Shown one piece after another: positions 10,631-19,034 of a DNA stretch of 64,000 nt; within the stretch, counting starts at the first letter, position 1, and each line of letters opens with the position of its first letter. Origin of the DNA: Chryseobacterium sp. SSA4.19 (lineage in GTDB: Bacteria; Bacteroidota; Bacteroidia; Flavobacteriales; Weeksellaceae); assembly GCF_022601875.1 (NCBI RefSeq), contig NZ_JAKVIP010000001.1, positions 1 to 64,000 of the forward strand, given 5' to 3'. The notes under the pieces were generated by a model. The model saw only the letters and a list, made by a program, of their open reading frames with translations, was not told the DNA's origin and ran no database searches. The translations under genes were made by a program, and so were the position numbers.

Positions 10631-10638
10631 CAAATTTA
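10631..10638 (-). promoter_or_regulatory. -7 promoter box of the pfkA-gapA operon
   Basis: The minus strand reads TAAATTTG, an exact TAnnTTTG match, 20 bases upstream of the pfkA ATG. Confidence 0.65.
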
Positions 10639-10693
10639 CAAAAACAAGTTCAGATAAAGGCAGTAACTTGATAAGAGTTTTGAATACAAATGA

Positions 10694-11557
10694 TTAAAAC
10701 TGCCTAAAATTTGTGGGTTTGAAAATATATCTTGCGGTTTGGGTTTCAGGATGATCAATATCCAGCTCATACCATGGCGAAATCCTTCGGTTAAAAGGAT
10801 TCGAGAGGATATGAAGAGATTGAGCCGGCGTAAAGCCTTCACCCAATAAAAACAATTTTTTACCTTGTGCATTGCTGCAGACTCCTGAAATAAAAACTAC
10901 ATGTCCGGGGCTTCCTGGTGTAATCAGGATATCTCCTGTTTTCAAATCAGAGTTTTTAATGACAGGTTTTGTTTCTTCGTTTAATGAAATGGTTCCTGCA
11001 TAATTAAAGATCAGATCCAAATAATTCCTGAAATTCTTATACGAATCGTCAAATACAGCTGTCTTTCTGAAGCTCACGGAGTTACCGTTTACAAAAGCTC
11101 TTATTCCGTTTTTATAATCATTCCAGGTAACGAGGTCGCCGCTGGTAAAATGAAACTGTATCTTGTCAAACTGTTTGGATTTAAAAAGATATTCTGCTCT
11201 CAGGCGAATGATTGCATCAGCACACTGCTGAAGGTCCTTACTTCCGGTATCTATATCGAAAACAGCTTCATGGAGATGTTGCGTGGAGATGGGTGATCCA
11301 TCATACTTCAAAATCTTGCTTCCATAATCTTTGAGTCTGAAATTTTCAATAAAATATCCGAAAGAATCCGGTTTTTCCTCAATCCATGTATAATTTTCTG
11401 GTGTCAAAAATCTTTCCTTTATCGTGTTTTTGTCTTTATTGATGCGAATTGGATTTTCAGAATTTTCATTTTCAGAATTGGGTTTTGATGAGGTTTTGTC
11501 ATTGTGACAATTTAAAACAGATAGTAAAATAATAATTCCCCAAATAATCTTTTTCAT
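10694..11557 (-). CDS. DUF4846 domain lipoprotein
   Basis: A lipoprotein signal (MKKIIWGIIILLSVLNC) and a Ser/Asn-rich spacer precede the DUF4846 domain, roughly residues 55-285. Visible conserved blocks are LHEAVFDIDTG, QCADAIIRLRAEYL, GDILITPGSPGHVVFI and FLLGEGFTPAQSLHIL. The GSPGHVVFI block has the look of a cysteine-peptidase-like HV motif, but no nucleophile is assigned, so the activity is unknown. 287 residues; surface or periplasm-facing. It stands alone. Confidence 0.75.
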   Translation of the reverse strand: MKKIIWGIIILLSVLNCHNDKTSSKPNSENENSENPIRINKDKNTIKERFLTPENYTWIEEKPDSFGYFIENFRLKDYGSKILKYDGSPISTQHLHEAVFDIDTGSKDLQQCADAIIRLRAEYLFKSKQFDKIQFHFTSGDLVTWNDYKNGIRAFVNGNSVSFRKTAVFDDSYKNFRNYLDLIFNYAGTISLNEETKPVIKNSDLKTGDILITPGSPGHVVFISGVCSNAQGKKLFLLGEGFTPAQSLHILSNPFNRRISPWYELDIDHPETQTARYIFKPTNFRQF

Positions 11558-11699
11558 ACAATTGGTTTTAATCTTACCTGAAAGATATAAAAGATTCCTG
11601 ACTCAAACGATGCAGGAAAATTGAATGTTTAAAATGATATTTAATCCGTTATAAGTTCCCGCTGTTTGTTTAAGACAAAAGAAAATTAGAGAAAAGAAA

Positions 11700-12458
11700 C
11701 TAATTTTTTTCCGTTAAATATTTCCAGTATCTTCTCGGAACATGCTGAATATGAAGCTTCAGATTCTTCCTTTCCACAATATTGGTTTTTGTAAAATAAC
11801 GTTGCCAAAGGGTCTGGTAATTCTTTTCTTCATCGTGAAATTTCTGATGATATGCTTTCAGATCCAATTTTTCGTCAGGATAGAAAAAATCACAGGTTTC
11901 AAGATCATATAGGATTCCGTAATTCCTTCTCAGGTCATAGATCATCCATCGCTGGTCCCTGTAACGGTCCCGGAAATGTTTCCGTATTAGCGGTACAACA
12001 TTAAAGTCAGGATCAATCTTGGCAAAAAAAACACCGTCCTTCATCTTTTCAAAACGCACGAACGCAGTCATCCGGTGTCTTTCACGGCTTACGGATTTGC
12101 AGATTTTAGAAATCCTGAGAATATCCTGATCAGCATAATTCTGCAGGATATTTTCTCCCGGATGTTTAACAGACTGCTGCACGGCAGATAGAATAAGCTG
12201 TTCCATTTGAGGATCTTCTGATAAGTATACCTTTAACAGCTCGTGAATACCTGATTTCCCGATGGTTTGCTCCAGCTTATCTAATACCCTTTTAGATTTA
12301 TCCGGTTGTGTGATGGTCTCATGAATTTCTGCAAAAATATTTTCCTGATGAAAATTCGTACTGCTGATGATTTCCACCTCTTTGTAACGGTATTCGAAAA
12401 CTTCAAATACTGCAGTGAAAAGTCCATCGAAGCTTCCGTCGTAGAGTAGGGTAGTCAT
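11700..12458 (-). CDS. Putative DNA metabolism protein, TIGR03915 family (SAM/DNA-repair partner)
   Basis: 252 residues of the conserved family that almost always sits next to a radical-SAM protein of the TIGR03916 type, as it does here (the partner is upstream). Typical features are the N-terminal LLYDGSFDGLFTAVFEVFE, a central GENILQNYADQDILRISKICKSV, RERHRMTAFVRFEK and the aromatic-rich C-terminus with RNYGILYDLE. The family has been proposed to act in DNA repair or modification, with no settled reaction. The gap to the partner is about 210 bases, so the two may be co-transcribed. Confidence 0.8.
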   Translation of the reverse strand: MTTLLYDGSFDGLFTAVFEVFEYRYKEVEIISSTNFHQENIFAEIHETITQPDKSKRVLDKLEQTIGKSGIHELLKVYLSEDPQMEQLILSAVQQSVKHPGENILQNYADQDILRISKICKSVSRERHRMTAFVRFEKMKDGVFFAKIDPDFNVVPLIRKHFRDRYRDQRWMIYDLRRNYGILYDLETCDFFYPDEKLDLKAYHQKFHDEEKNYQTLWQRYFTKTNIVERKNLKLHIQHVPRRYWKYLTEKN

Positions 12459-12666
12459 GGGTTTAATTTGAGAATTATATAATTTGAGGATGTAATAATT
12501 AGGAACTGTTTTTCGTTGTAAACGATTTAACTTTCCCTCTCTGATTTTTCATCTGTATTAACTTTGTATAATCTACAAAATCTACTAAAAAATCATATTT
12601 CATTTCAATATAAACAGGCTATAAGATATATTAAACCAAATAAAAGCTAATTGCCAAAGGCTGTTC

Positions 12667-13926
12667 TTAAAACAACGTCAGCTGCTGTGAAAACTGATTG
12701 TGAAATTTGGAAGAGCTTCCTCCGATAATCAGCTTTCTGAAATTTTTATCCGTTAAATATCTTAAATAGGCATTTCCCGCATTGAAATCAATGAAATATT
12801 TGGCCCGGTTTACTGCGGCTCCCAGTTTTTTCAGGTGGTCCATCGTAAGCACCTGAAACCGTCTTGCGCTTACAATTTTCTGAGCAGTCTTTACGCCGAT
12901 TCCCGGAATTCTTAAAATCATCTGATAATCTGCTGTCTGAAGGTTTACCGGAAACTCTTCAAGATGCCTCAGTGCCCAGCTCATTTTGGGGTCAACTTCA
13001 AGATCTAAAAAAGGCATGTTCGGATCCAGGATTTCTTCGGCTTTAAAACCATAAAAACGCATCAGCCAATCCGACTGATAGAGGCGGTTTTCACGAAGCA
13101 TCGGGACTTCTGTGGTTAATGAAGGTAATCTTTTATCTTCTAATACCGGAACATAACCGGAATAATAAACCCTTTTTAAATTGAAATTTTTATAGAAATG
13201 GTCCGCTACTTTAATGATCTGTAGGTCATTTTCATTGGTGGCGCCTACAATCATCTGTGTTGACTGTCCTGCCGGCGCAAACTTCGGTACTTTTCTGAAA
13301 ATTTTCTTTTCATCTTTATACTGTGCAATCCCATTCTGGATATATTTCATCGGATTGAGCATATCCTGTCTGTTTTTTTCAGGAGCGAGAAGTTTCAGCC
13401 CGCTTTCAGTAGGGATTTCAAGATTAATAGACAATCTGTCGGCATATAAAGCGGCTTCCTGCATCAATTCGTCACTAGCCCCCGGGATTGATTTTAAATG
13501 GATATATCCGTTAAAATTTTCTTCTAAACGTAACTTTTTTGCCACCCTTACCAAGCGCTCCATAGTCGTGTCGGCATTTTTAAAAATACCTGAACTTAAA
13601 AATAAGCCTTCGATATAATTTCTTCGATAGAAATTGATTGTTACATCGACTACTTCTTCTACCGTAAAAGCCGCCCTTTTGATATCATTAGAACTTCTGG
13701 AAACGCAGTACGCGCAATCATAAATACAGTGGTTGGTCAGGAGAATTTTTAGAAGCGAAACACAACGGCCGTCTTCCGTATAGGTATGGCAGATCCCGCT
13801 TGCAGAACTGTCTCCCAATGCGCCTTTTTTGTTTTTTCTCGAACCTCCGCTGGACGAACACGAAACATCATATTTCGCTGCATCAGCAAGGATTTCGAGT
13901 TTTTCTTTAAGGCGGTCAAAATTCAT
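12667..13926 (-). CDS. Putative DNA modification/repair radical SAM protein (TIGR03916)
   Basis: 419 residues from ATG 13926 (MNFDRLKEKLEIL). The radical-SAM cluster motif C67-x3-C71-x2-C74 lies in TNHCIYDCAYCVSRSS. Upstream are extra cysteines (CHTYTEDGRC). A helix-hairpin-helix DNA-binding motif, MILRIPGIGVKTAQKIVSARR-like, lies near residue 355-375. That mix of 4Fe-4S radical chemistry and DNA-binding HhH supports a role on DNA. The substrate is unknown. The downstream gene is its usual partner. The 19-codon upstream extension is rejected because it adds a hydrophobic stretch not expected in the family. Confidence 0.85.
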   Translation of the reverse strand: MNFDRLKEKLEILADAAKYDVSCSSSGGSRKNKKGALGDSSASGICHTYTEDGRCVSLLKILLTNHCIYDCAYCVSRSSNDIKRAAFTVEEVVDVTINFYRRNYIEGLFLSSGIFKNADTTMERLVRVAKKLRLEENFNGYIHLKSIPGASDELMQEAALYADRLSINLEIPTESGLKLLAPEKNRQDMLNPMKYIQNGIAQYKDEKKIFRKVPKFAPAGQSTQMIVGATNENDLQIIKVADHFYKNFNLKRVYYSGYVPVLEDKRLPSLTTEVPMLRENRLYQSDWLMRFYGFKAEEILDPNMPFLDLEVDPKMSWALRHLEEFPVNLQTADYQMILRIPGIGVKTAQKIVSARRFQVLTMDHLKKLGAAVNRAKYFIDFNAGNAYLRYLTDKNFRKLIIGGSSSKFHNQFSQQLTLF

Positions 13927-14072
13927 ATGATGGATTGATAGTGTTAATTTTAGGTTTAAGAAAACATTCAAATGTAAGTCCAAAATTAATAAAAATCAAT
14001 ATTTTTCGATTGAACTTATAAACAACTGAAAGTCATAAAATCACTATCTTTACGCTTCATTAAAGTTATACT

Positions 14073-15404
14073 ATGAATCATCAACCGATTGAAGGTTTTT
14101 CAAAGCTTACCAAGCAGGGGAAAATCGACTGGCTTGTTAGCGAATACCTTGAAGGAAACAGTGACTACCAAAATATTTTAAATCAATACTGGAACGAAAA
14201 TCCTGATCTTCAGAAACTTCATGATGAATTTTCTGAAAATACGATTTCCAATTTTTATATGCCGTACGGGATTGCCCCGAATTTCCTAATTGACGGGAAA
14301 TTATTTGCGCTTCCGATGGCAGTGGAAGAAAGTTCGGTGGTAGCAGCGGCTTCAAAAGCTGCTAAATTCTGGATTGACAAAGGAGGTTTTAAAACCACTA
14401 TTATTAACAACGAGAAGCTTGGACATACCCATTTTATCTTTAATGTTGAATCTCATAAGCTTCTTAATTTCTTTAACTTCAATCTGAAGAAAAAACTTAT
14501 TGAAGCTACGGATGACATTACGGCAAACATGAGGAATCGAGGTGGCGGAATCCTGGATATAAAATTAATTGATAAAACTGCTGAAATGCCCAATTATTAC
14601 CAGCTCAAAGCCAGTTTTGATACGGTTGATTCTATGGGAGCCAACTTTATTAATTCTTGCCTGGAACAGTTCGGGAAAACATTGAAACAGGAAGTGGCGA
14701 CAAGTGAAGCTTTTTCGCAGGAGGAAAAAAACTCGCTACAGATCGTTATGAATATTCTTTCCAATTTTACGCCGGATTGTATCGTAAGAGCTGAAGTTTC
14801 CTGTAAGATTGATGATTTGAAGGATGACAGCGGGATCTCAAATGAAGAATTTGCAAGAAAGTTCAAACAGGCGGTAACCATTGCTGAAATTGAGCCGTTC
14901 CGCGCAACGACACATAACAAGGGCATTATGAACGGAGTAGATGCTGTCGTGATTGCCACAGGAAATGATTTCCGTGCAACAGAGGCCTGTGCGCATGCTT
15001 ATGCAGCCCGAAACGGTAAATATTCTTCTTTAACACACTGTACAATCGATAACGGAATTTTCAGATTCTGGATTGATCTTCCGATTTCTGTAGGGGTTGT
15101 AGGCGGCTTGACGAATCTTCACCCGTTAGTAAAGTTTTCCCTTGCTCTCTTAGGGAAACCTTCTGCACAGGAACTGATGAGCATCCTGGCCGTTTCCGGA
15201 CTGGCCCAGAACTTCGGGGCGTTACGTTCTCTGGTAACCACAGGAATCCAGAAAGGTCATATGAAGATGCACTTGCTGAATATTTTAAACCAGATGGGGG
15301 CAACCGAGGAAGAAAAACAACATTTCGTTACCTACTTTAAAGATAAAACGGTTACCCATCACGAGGTGATCAGTGAGTTTAACAGAATGAGAGAAAGTAA
15401 TTAA
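14073..15404 (+). CDS. Hydroxymethylglutaryl-CoA reductase, class II (degradative type)
   Basis: Interconverts HMG-CoA and mevalonate with a nicotinamide cofactor. In flavobacteria the class II enzyme is expected to serve isoprenoid synthesis through mevalonate despite the degradative name. Conserved blocks: AVEESSVVAAASKAAKFW with the catalytic Glu near 85-86; NMRNRGGGI; VIATGNDFRATEACAHAYAARNGKY (cofactor and catalytic Asp/Lys region); and the C-terminal KGHMKMH with the catalytic His. 443 residues. The TAA stop is the first base triplet of the inverted repeat flanking the next gene. Confidence 0.93.
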   Translation: MNHQPIEGFSKLTKQGKIDWLVSEYLEGNSDYQNILNQYWNENPDLQKLHDEFSENTISNFYMPYGIAPNFLIDGKLFALPMAVEESSVVAAASKAAKFWIDKGGFKTTIINNEKLGHTHFIFNVESHKLLNFFNFNLKKKLIEATDDITANMRNRGGGILDIKLIDKTAEMPNYYQLKASFDTVDSMGANFINSCLEQFGKTLKQEVATSEAFSQEEKNSLQIVMNILSNFTPDCIVRAEVSCKIDDLKDDSGISNEEFARKFKQAVTIAEIEPFRATTHNKGIMNGVDAVVIATGNDFRATEACAHAYAARNGKYSSLTHCTIDNGIFRFWIDLPISVGVVGGLTNLHPLVKFSLALLGKPSAQELMSILAVSGLAQNFGALRSLVTTGIQKGHMKMHLLNILNQMGATEEEKQHFVTYFKDKTVTHHEVISEFNRMRESN

Positions 15405-15430
15405 TTATGAATTAGAAATTAGAAATTACG
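15402..15430. repeat. Left imperfect inverted repeat of the S23-gene cassette
   Basis: A 29-nt A/T-rich repeat starting at the HMG-CoA reductase stop codon and ending in attacg. It matches the reverse complement of 15855-15883 at 23 of 29 positions by hand alignment. Confidence 0.7.
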
Positions 15431-15439
15431 TTTTAGAAG

Positions 15440-15808
15440 ATGAAAAAAAATAATGTTGTTCAAACAAAGAGTTTTGATTTTGCATTAAAAATTATTGAGA
15501 TCTATAAATATCTTAAAGAAGAAAAACGTGAATTTATAATGTCTAAGCAATTATTAAGAAGCGGAACTTCTGTTGGAGCTAATATTGAGGAAGCAATTGG
15601 TGCTCAAACGGATAAAGACTTTTTCATGAAAATAACTATTTCTTACAAAGAAATGCGTGAAACAATTTACTGGATAAAACTTTTAAAGTTTTCTTATTAT
15701 CTGGAAAAAGAAAAAGCAGATTACCTATTGAATGATGCAGATGAACTAATAAGAATCATAGGTTCTATACAAAAAACGCTTAAAATAAAATTAGGAATAT
15801 CAAAATGA
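15440..15808 (+). CDS. Four-helix-bundle protein, S23 / 23S rRNA-intervening-sequence family
   Basis: 122 residues, all predicted helical, matching the four-helix-bundle family originally found inside 23S rRNA intervening sequences. Diagnostic blocks: SFDFALKIIEIYKYL, SKQLLRSGTSVGANIEEAIGAQTDKDF, ISYKEMRETIYWIKLL and ADELIRIIGSIQKTL. The accessory protein Avd of diversity-generating retroelements has the same fold, but no reverse transcriptase is present here. The gene is enclosed by 29-nt inverted repeats at 15402-15430 and 15855-15883. The molecular role is unknown; nucleic-acid binding is suspected for the family. It looks like a small mobile cassette inserted between two unrelated plus-strand genes. 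Confidence 0.85.
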   Translation: MKKNNVVQTKSFDFALKIIEIYKYLKEEKREFIMSKQLLRSGTSVGANIEEAIGAQTDKDFFMKITISYKEMRETIYWIKLLKFSYYLEKEKADYLLNDADELIRIIGSIQKTLKIKLGISK

Positions 15809-15854
15809 GTAAGAAGCCCTAGTTATGTCATATGTTGCATGATCATTATAGTGG

Positions 15855-15883
15855 CGTAATTCGTAATTTGAAAATTATAATTA
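15855..15883. repeat. Right imperfect inverted repeat of the S23-gene cassette
   Basis: It begins cgtaattcgtaattt and ends six bases before the DUF423 start codon. It pairs with 15402-15430 (23 of 29 positions). Confidence 0.7.
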
Positions 15884-15889
15884 AAAGAG

Positions 15890-16276
15890 ATGAAAACAAT
15901 TACTTTAGTTTTTGGTGCCGTGTACGGAATGTTATCCGTTATTTTAGGAGCATTCGGTGCACACGCTTTAAAGAAAATTTTATCTGTGGAAAGACTGGAA
16001 AGTTTTGAAACAGGCGTACGCTACCAGATGTATGCAGCATTCTTCTTACTGATCGTAGGATACATTTTAAAATTTGATACTTCATCGCAAAAATGGATTT
16101 CCATTCTGATGATTACCGGAACCATCCTTTTCTCTTTCAGTATTTACGGTTTGAGTATGCAGGATTACTTCGGGATGAACTTAAAGTTTCTCGGGCCGAT
16201 CACTCCGCTTGGAGGTTTGTTTATGATCCTGAGTTGGGCTTTATTGATTTTCTATTTCGTTAAAATGAAAAATTAA
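15890..16276 (+). CDS. DUF423 family membrane protein (YgdD-like)
   Basis: 128 residues with four hydrophobic helices. It opens with the family signature MKTITLVFGAVYGMLSVILGAFGAHALKKIL and contains FETGVRYQMYAAF and GPITPLGGLFMILSWALL, all diagnostic of DUF423. An inner-membrane protein of unknown function. The preceding cassette ends six bases before its ATG, so its native promoter may have been displaced. Confidence 0.92.
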   Translation: MKTITLVFGAVYGMLSVILGAFGAHALKKILSVERLESFETGVRYQMYAAFFLLIVGYILKFDTSSQKWISILMITGTILFSFSIYGLSMQDYFGMNLKFLGPITPLGGLFMILSWALLIFYFVKMKN

Positions 16277-16286
16277 TATAAAAATA

Positions 16287-16317
16287 AAAAAGGAATTCTG
16301 ATTCAGAATTCCTTTTT
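16287..16317. terminator. Bidirectional terminator between DUF423 and tolC-like genes
   Basis: Stem aaaaaggaattctg paired with cagaattccttttt around an att loop. A runs on the left and T runs on the right serve both convergent genes. Confidence 0.9.
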
Positions 16318-16323
16318 CGTGTA

Positions 16324-17730
16324 TTATCTCAAAAAATTTTCGTTCAGCCATTTCAGTTTATTGTAGCTTTTCAGGAACTTGGCTTTCAGTTCGATATTTT
16401 TTTCTCTGGCCTCCAACAGTTTGTTTTCTCTTGAATTGATCAGAAACAAAGAGCTTTCTCCGTTGCTGAATCTCATTTCTTCAGCATTAAGCAGTTTTTG
16501 ATAATTATTCAGATTCTTTGTAGAAATATCAATCTGGATGAAATAATTATTCACTTCATTTTTATACGTTTCAATTTTTGTGCTCAGTTCACGGCTTTTC
16601 AGTTGAGAATCCTGTTGGTTTTGTAAAATTTTCAGTTTGGCAATTTCATAATCTGCTCTTGCCTGCCTCATGAAAATAGGGATCTCAAGTTTCAGTCCGT
16701 ACTGGAAATTGTTATCAAACAAAGGAAGAAAGTCTGCACGGTAGTTTTCCTTATTGAAAAAGTTATACGTAAAATCCAGCTTTGGAAGAAAACTTTGCCA
16801 CTTCAGCCTTTTTTCACTTTCCAGGATATTCTGCTTTTGGAAATAATATTCCAGCGAAGCGTGATTCTGGAGCCGTTTCGGTTCTATGCTCTGAACCAGA
16901 AATTCATAGTCGGTATATCCGGAATGCTCATCAAGACCGGAGGACGGAAAAATGAGCTGTGAAATTTCATAAAACTCCTGATTTTCTTTCCAAAGATACA
17001 TCTGAAGTTCCTGTGTACTTCTCACAAAACTCAGATAAGCATCTCTTTCCTGAAGTTCAAAACTTTGCAGCTGTGAAGCTGCCTCGATTGTATCAATCGC
17101 CGGCCGTTCTCCATATTCATAGGTTTTTTTGGTGAGCTCAAGTCTTTTTCTGTTGATTCCTACGGCAGATTTCTGTAACCTGTAAATCTCATAATTTTTC
17201 ACCCATTCCCAATATGTATTTTCAGCGTCCAGTAATAATTCATTGGTAAGAACCGTTTGTTCCGCTTCCGTCATTTTCAGTCCGAATTGTGCCTGGTCAA
17301 GCAGCGCTCTTCTTTTGTCATACAGAAGATTTTTTGCCAATGGAACCGTAATTCCGAATTGGTACAGTCCACCCGGTGTTTCGCTGCTGTTCAGTCTTTC
17401 TCCTTCAATATGATTATAACTTCCGGTAATGTCGATTCCGTACCAGGTCGGGATTCCGAGCTCTATGTTTTTCTGCTCGTAATATCTGGTTCCGTCAATG
17501 TTTTTTTCTCCGAGCTTTCCTGCAATTACCGGATCAAAATTTCCTTTTGCTTTGGTAATTTCTGCATTGGCAATTTTATTTTGAAGCTGATATTTGAAAG
17601 CCAGCGGATGATAATTCTTTACAATATTCAGAAACTCCTGATGAGATAATTTCAGTGAATCCTGTGCAAAAGACAACTGAATACAAAACAGAATGAGAAG
17701 CACTGAAAATTTATTTTTTTGACTTTTCAT
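16324..17730 (-). CDS. TolC-family outer-membrane channel protein
   Basis: 468 residues with a signal peptide (MKSQKNKFSVLLILFCIQLSFAQ) and the two long coiled-coil, TolC-like repeats: YWEWVKNYEIYRLQKSAVGINRKRLELTKKTYEYGERPAIDTIEA in the first half and the equivalent RFSNGESSLFLINSRENKLLEAREKNIELKAKF near the C-terminus. It should trimerise as the outer-membrane exit duct for the HlyD/ABC pair encoded upstream. Its start overlaps the hlyD stop by 20 bases. It is last in the tetR-ABC-hlyD-tolC operon. Confidence 0.9.
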   Translation of the reverse strand: MKSQKNKFSVLLILFCIQLSFAQDSLKLSHQEFLNIVKNYHPLAFKYQLQNKIANAEITKAKGNFDPVIAGKLGEKNIDGTRYYEQKNIELGIPTWYGIDITGSYNHIEGERLNSSETPGGLYQFGITVPLAKNLLYDKRRALLDQAQFGLKMTEAEQTVLTNELLLDAENTYWEWVKNYEIYRLQKSAVGINRKRLELTKKTYEYGERPAIDTIEAASQLQSFELQERDAYLSFVRSTQELQMYLWKENQEFYEISQLIFPSSGLDEHSGYTDYEFLVQSIEPKRLQNHASLEYYFQKQNILESEKRLKWQSFLPKLDFTYNFFNKENYRADFLPLFDNNFQYGLKLEIPIFMRQARADYEIAKLKILQNQQDSQLKSRELSTKIETYKNEVNNYFIQIDISTKNLNNYQKLLNAEEMRFSNGESSLFLINSRENKLLEAREKNIELKAKFLKSYNKLKWLNENFLR

Positions 17731-19030
17731 CTTTTGTAACAGATTTTTCAGTTTTTACTTCATAATAATCCGGCGGAAATCCGTTGATGTTTCGCCATAG
17801 TTCGTACCAGACCGGGACATCATTCAGAATAGCAATTCCCTGAACACCCGTTCCCATCTTGATCTTTGGAGGCCATTGTTTTTCGTTTTTATCCTGAACG
17901 ACCAAAGCTTTAAACATTCCGTTGGCACTGATATTGTTTTCTACGGCAATTACTTTTCCTGCAAAAGTTCCGTAGCTTGAGTTGGGCCATCCTGAAAAGA
18001 CAATTGCCGGAAACCCGTCGAAAATACACATGACGCGCTGTCCTTCTTTTACCAGGGGAAGATCAACGGGTTTGATGTAAATTTCCACGGCATAATCTAC
18101 TTTTTCAGGAACAATAATTCCAATGCTTTCGCCATCTTTAAGAATTTCTCCGATACCAGCTTTGTTAATTTGTACCACCTGGCCGTCCTGAGAAGCAATC
18201 ACAAAATATAAGCCTTGTCTTGCTTTGTAATTGGCTACCTGATTTTCAAGCTTGGCAATATCACCGTCGCTGCCTTCAATTTGTCCCATACTCTGGAAGC
18301 GTTCACCTTCTGTTTTGCTGAGTTTTTCGTTATAATCCTGAATGGTGGCATTTTGTTCGATGTTTACATTCACGATTTCCTGTCTTGTCTGTGCTAATTT
18401 ATTCTCAGTTGCCGTCTTTTTTGCCAAAGCATTCTGATAAGAAACGTTTCGCTGCTGAAACTGGGTAAGCGAAACCAGGCCCTCGTCGTACATTTTTTTC
18501 TGTCTTTCGTACTGATCGGAAGTCATTTTCAGTTCATTTTTTACTGCTTCCAGTTCGGCTTCTTCTCCTGCCAGTTTATTATTCAACTGACTGATTTTTA
18601 CCTTAAGCTGGTTCAGTTTCAGATCTCTTGCAGCATTCAAAGCCTGCATCTGGCTGTTGGTCGTTCCTACTTTGGCTTCGTAATAATCTCTCACTCCTTT
18701 TTTGGCTTCCACCTGTATTTCGGTCCTTTTCACCAAGAGTGGATCCAGGTAATCCTCTTTTACTTCGGAAAGCTGAAGAAGCGTGTCGCCTTTCTTTACA
18801 TAATCTCCGTTTTTTACATACCATTTGATAATTCTTCCGGGAATCGGTGAATTAAGCTGTTGCGGACGCTGTTCCTGATAAAGGGTGCTCACGTTGCCGG
18901 TCACTTTTATATTTTGTGTCCACGGAAGAAAAAGGACGATAATGCCTCCGATAAAGATGAAAAAAAACCATCTTTTAACCCTTGATTTTTTGTGAATCTG
19001 ATATATTTTATTCACTGACTGCAGTTCCAT
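17711..19030 (-). CDS. HlyD-family membrane fusion protein
   Basis: 439 residues with one N-terminal transmembrane helix (about 21-37), then a biotinyl-lipoyl-like half motif (PIPGRIIKWYVKNGDYVKKGDTLLQL), a long coiled coil (about 90-250), the second lipoyl half (SQDGQVVQINKAGIGEILKDGESI) and a beta-barrel region with VEIYIKPVDLPLVKEGQRV. This is the periplasmic adaptor linking the ABC protein to TolC. Four bases separate it from the ABC gene. Confidence 0.92.
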   Translation of the reverse strand: MELQSVNKIYQIHKKSRVKRWFFFIFIGGIIVLFLPWTQNIKVTGNVSTLYQEQRPQQLNSPIPGRIIKWYVKNGDYVKKGDTLLQLSEVKEDYLDPLLVKRTEIQVEAKKGVRDYYEAKVGTTNSQMQALNAARDLKLNQLKVKISQLNNKLAGEEAELEAVKNELKMTSDQYERQKKMYDEGLVSLTQFQQRNVSYQNALAKKTATENKLAQTRQEIVNVNIEQNATIQDYNEKLSKTEGERFQSMGQIEGSDGDIAKLENQVANYKARQGLYFVIASQDGQVVQINKAGIGEILKDGESIGIIVPEKVDYAVEIYIKPVDLPLVKEGQRVMCIFDGFPAIVFSGWPNSSYGTFAGKVIAVENNISANGMFKALVVQDKNEKQWPPKIKMGTGVQGIAILNDVPVWYELWRNINGFPPDYYEVKTEKSVTKDEKSKK

Positions 19031-19034
19031 CTTT

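Noticed and set aside
15402..15883. Diversity-generating retroelement because of an Avd-like fold
   Set aside because: No reverse transcriptase and no variable/template repeat pair were seen near the four-helix-bundle gene.
18603..18824. 73-codon frames on both strands inside hlyD
   Set aside because: Shadow frames of a well-supported membrane fusion protein with typical composition for reversed reading.
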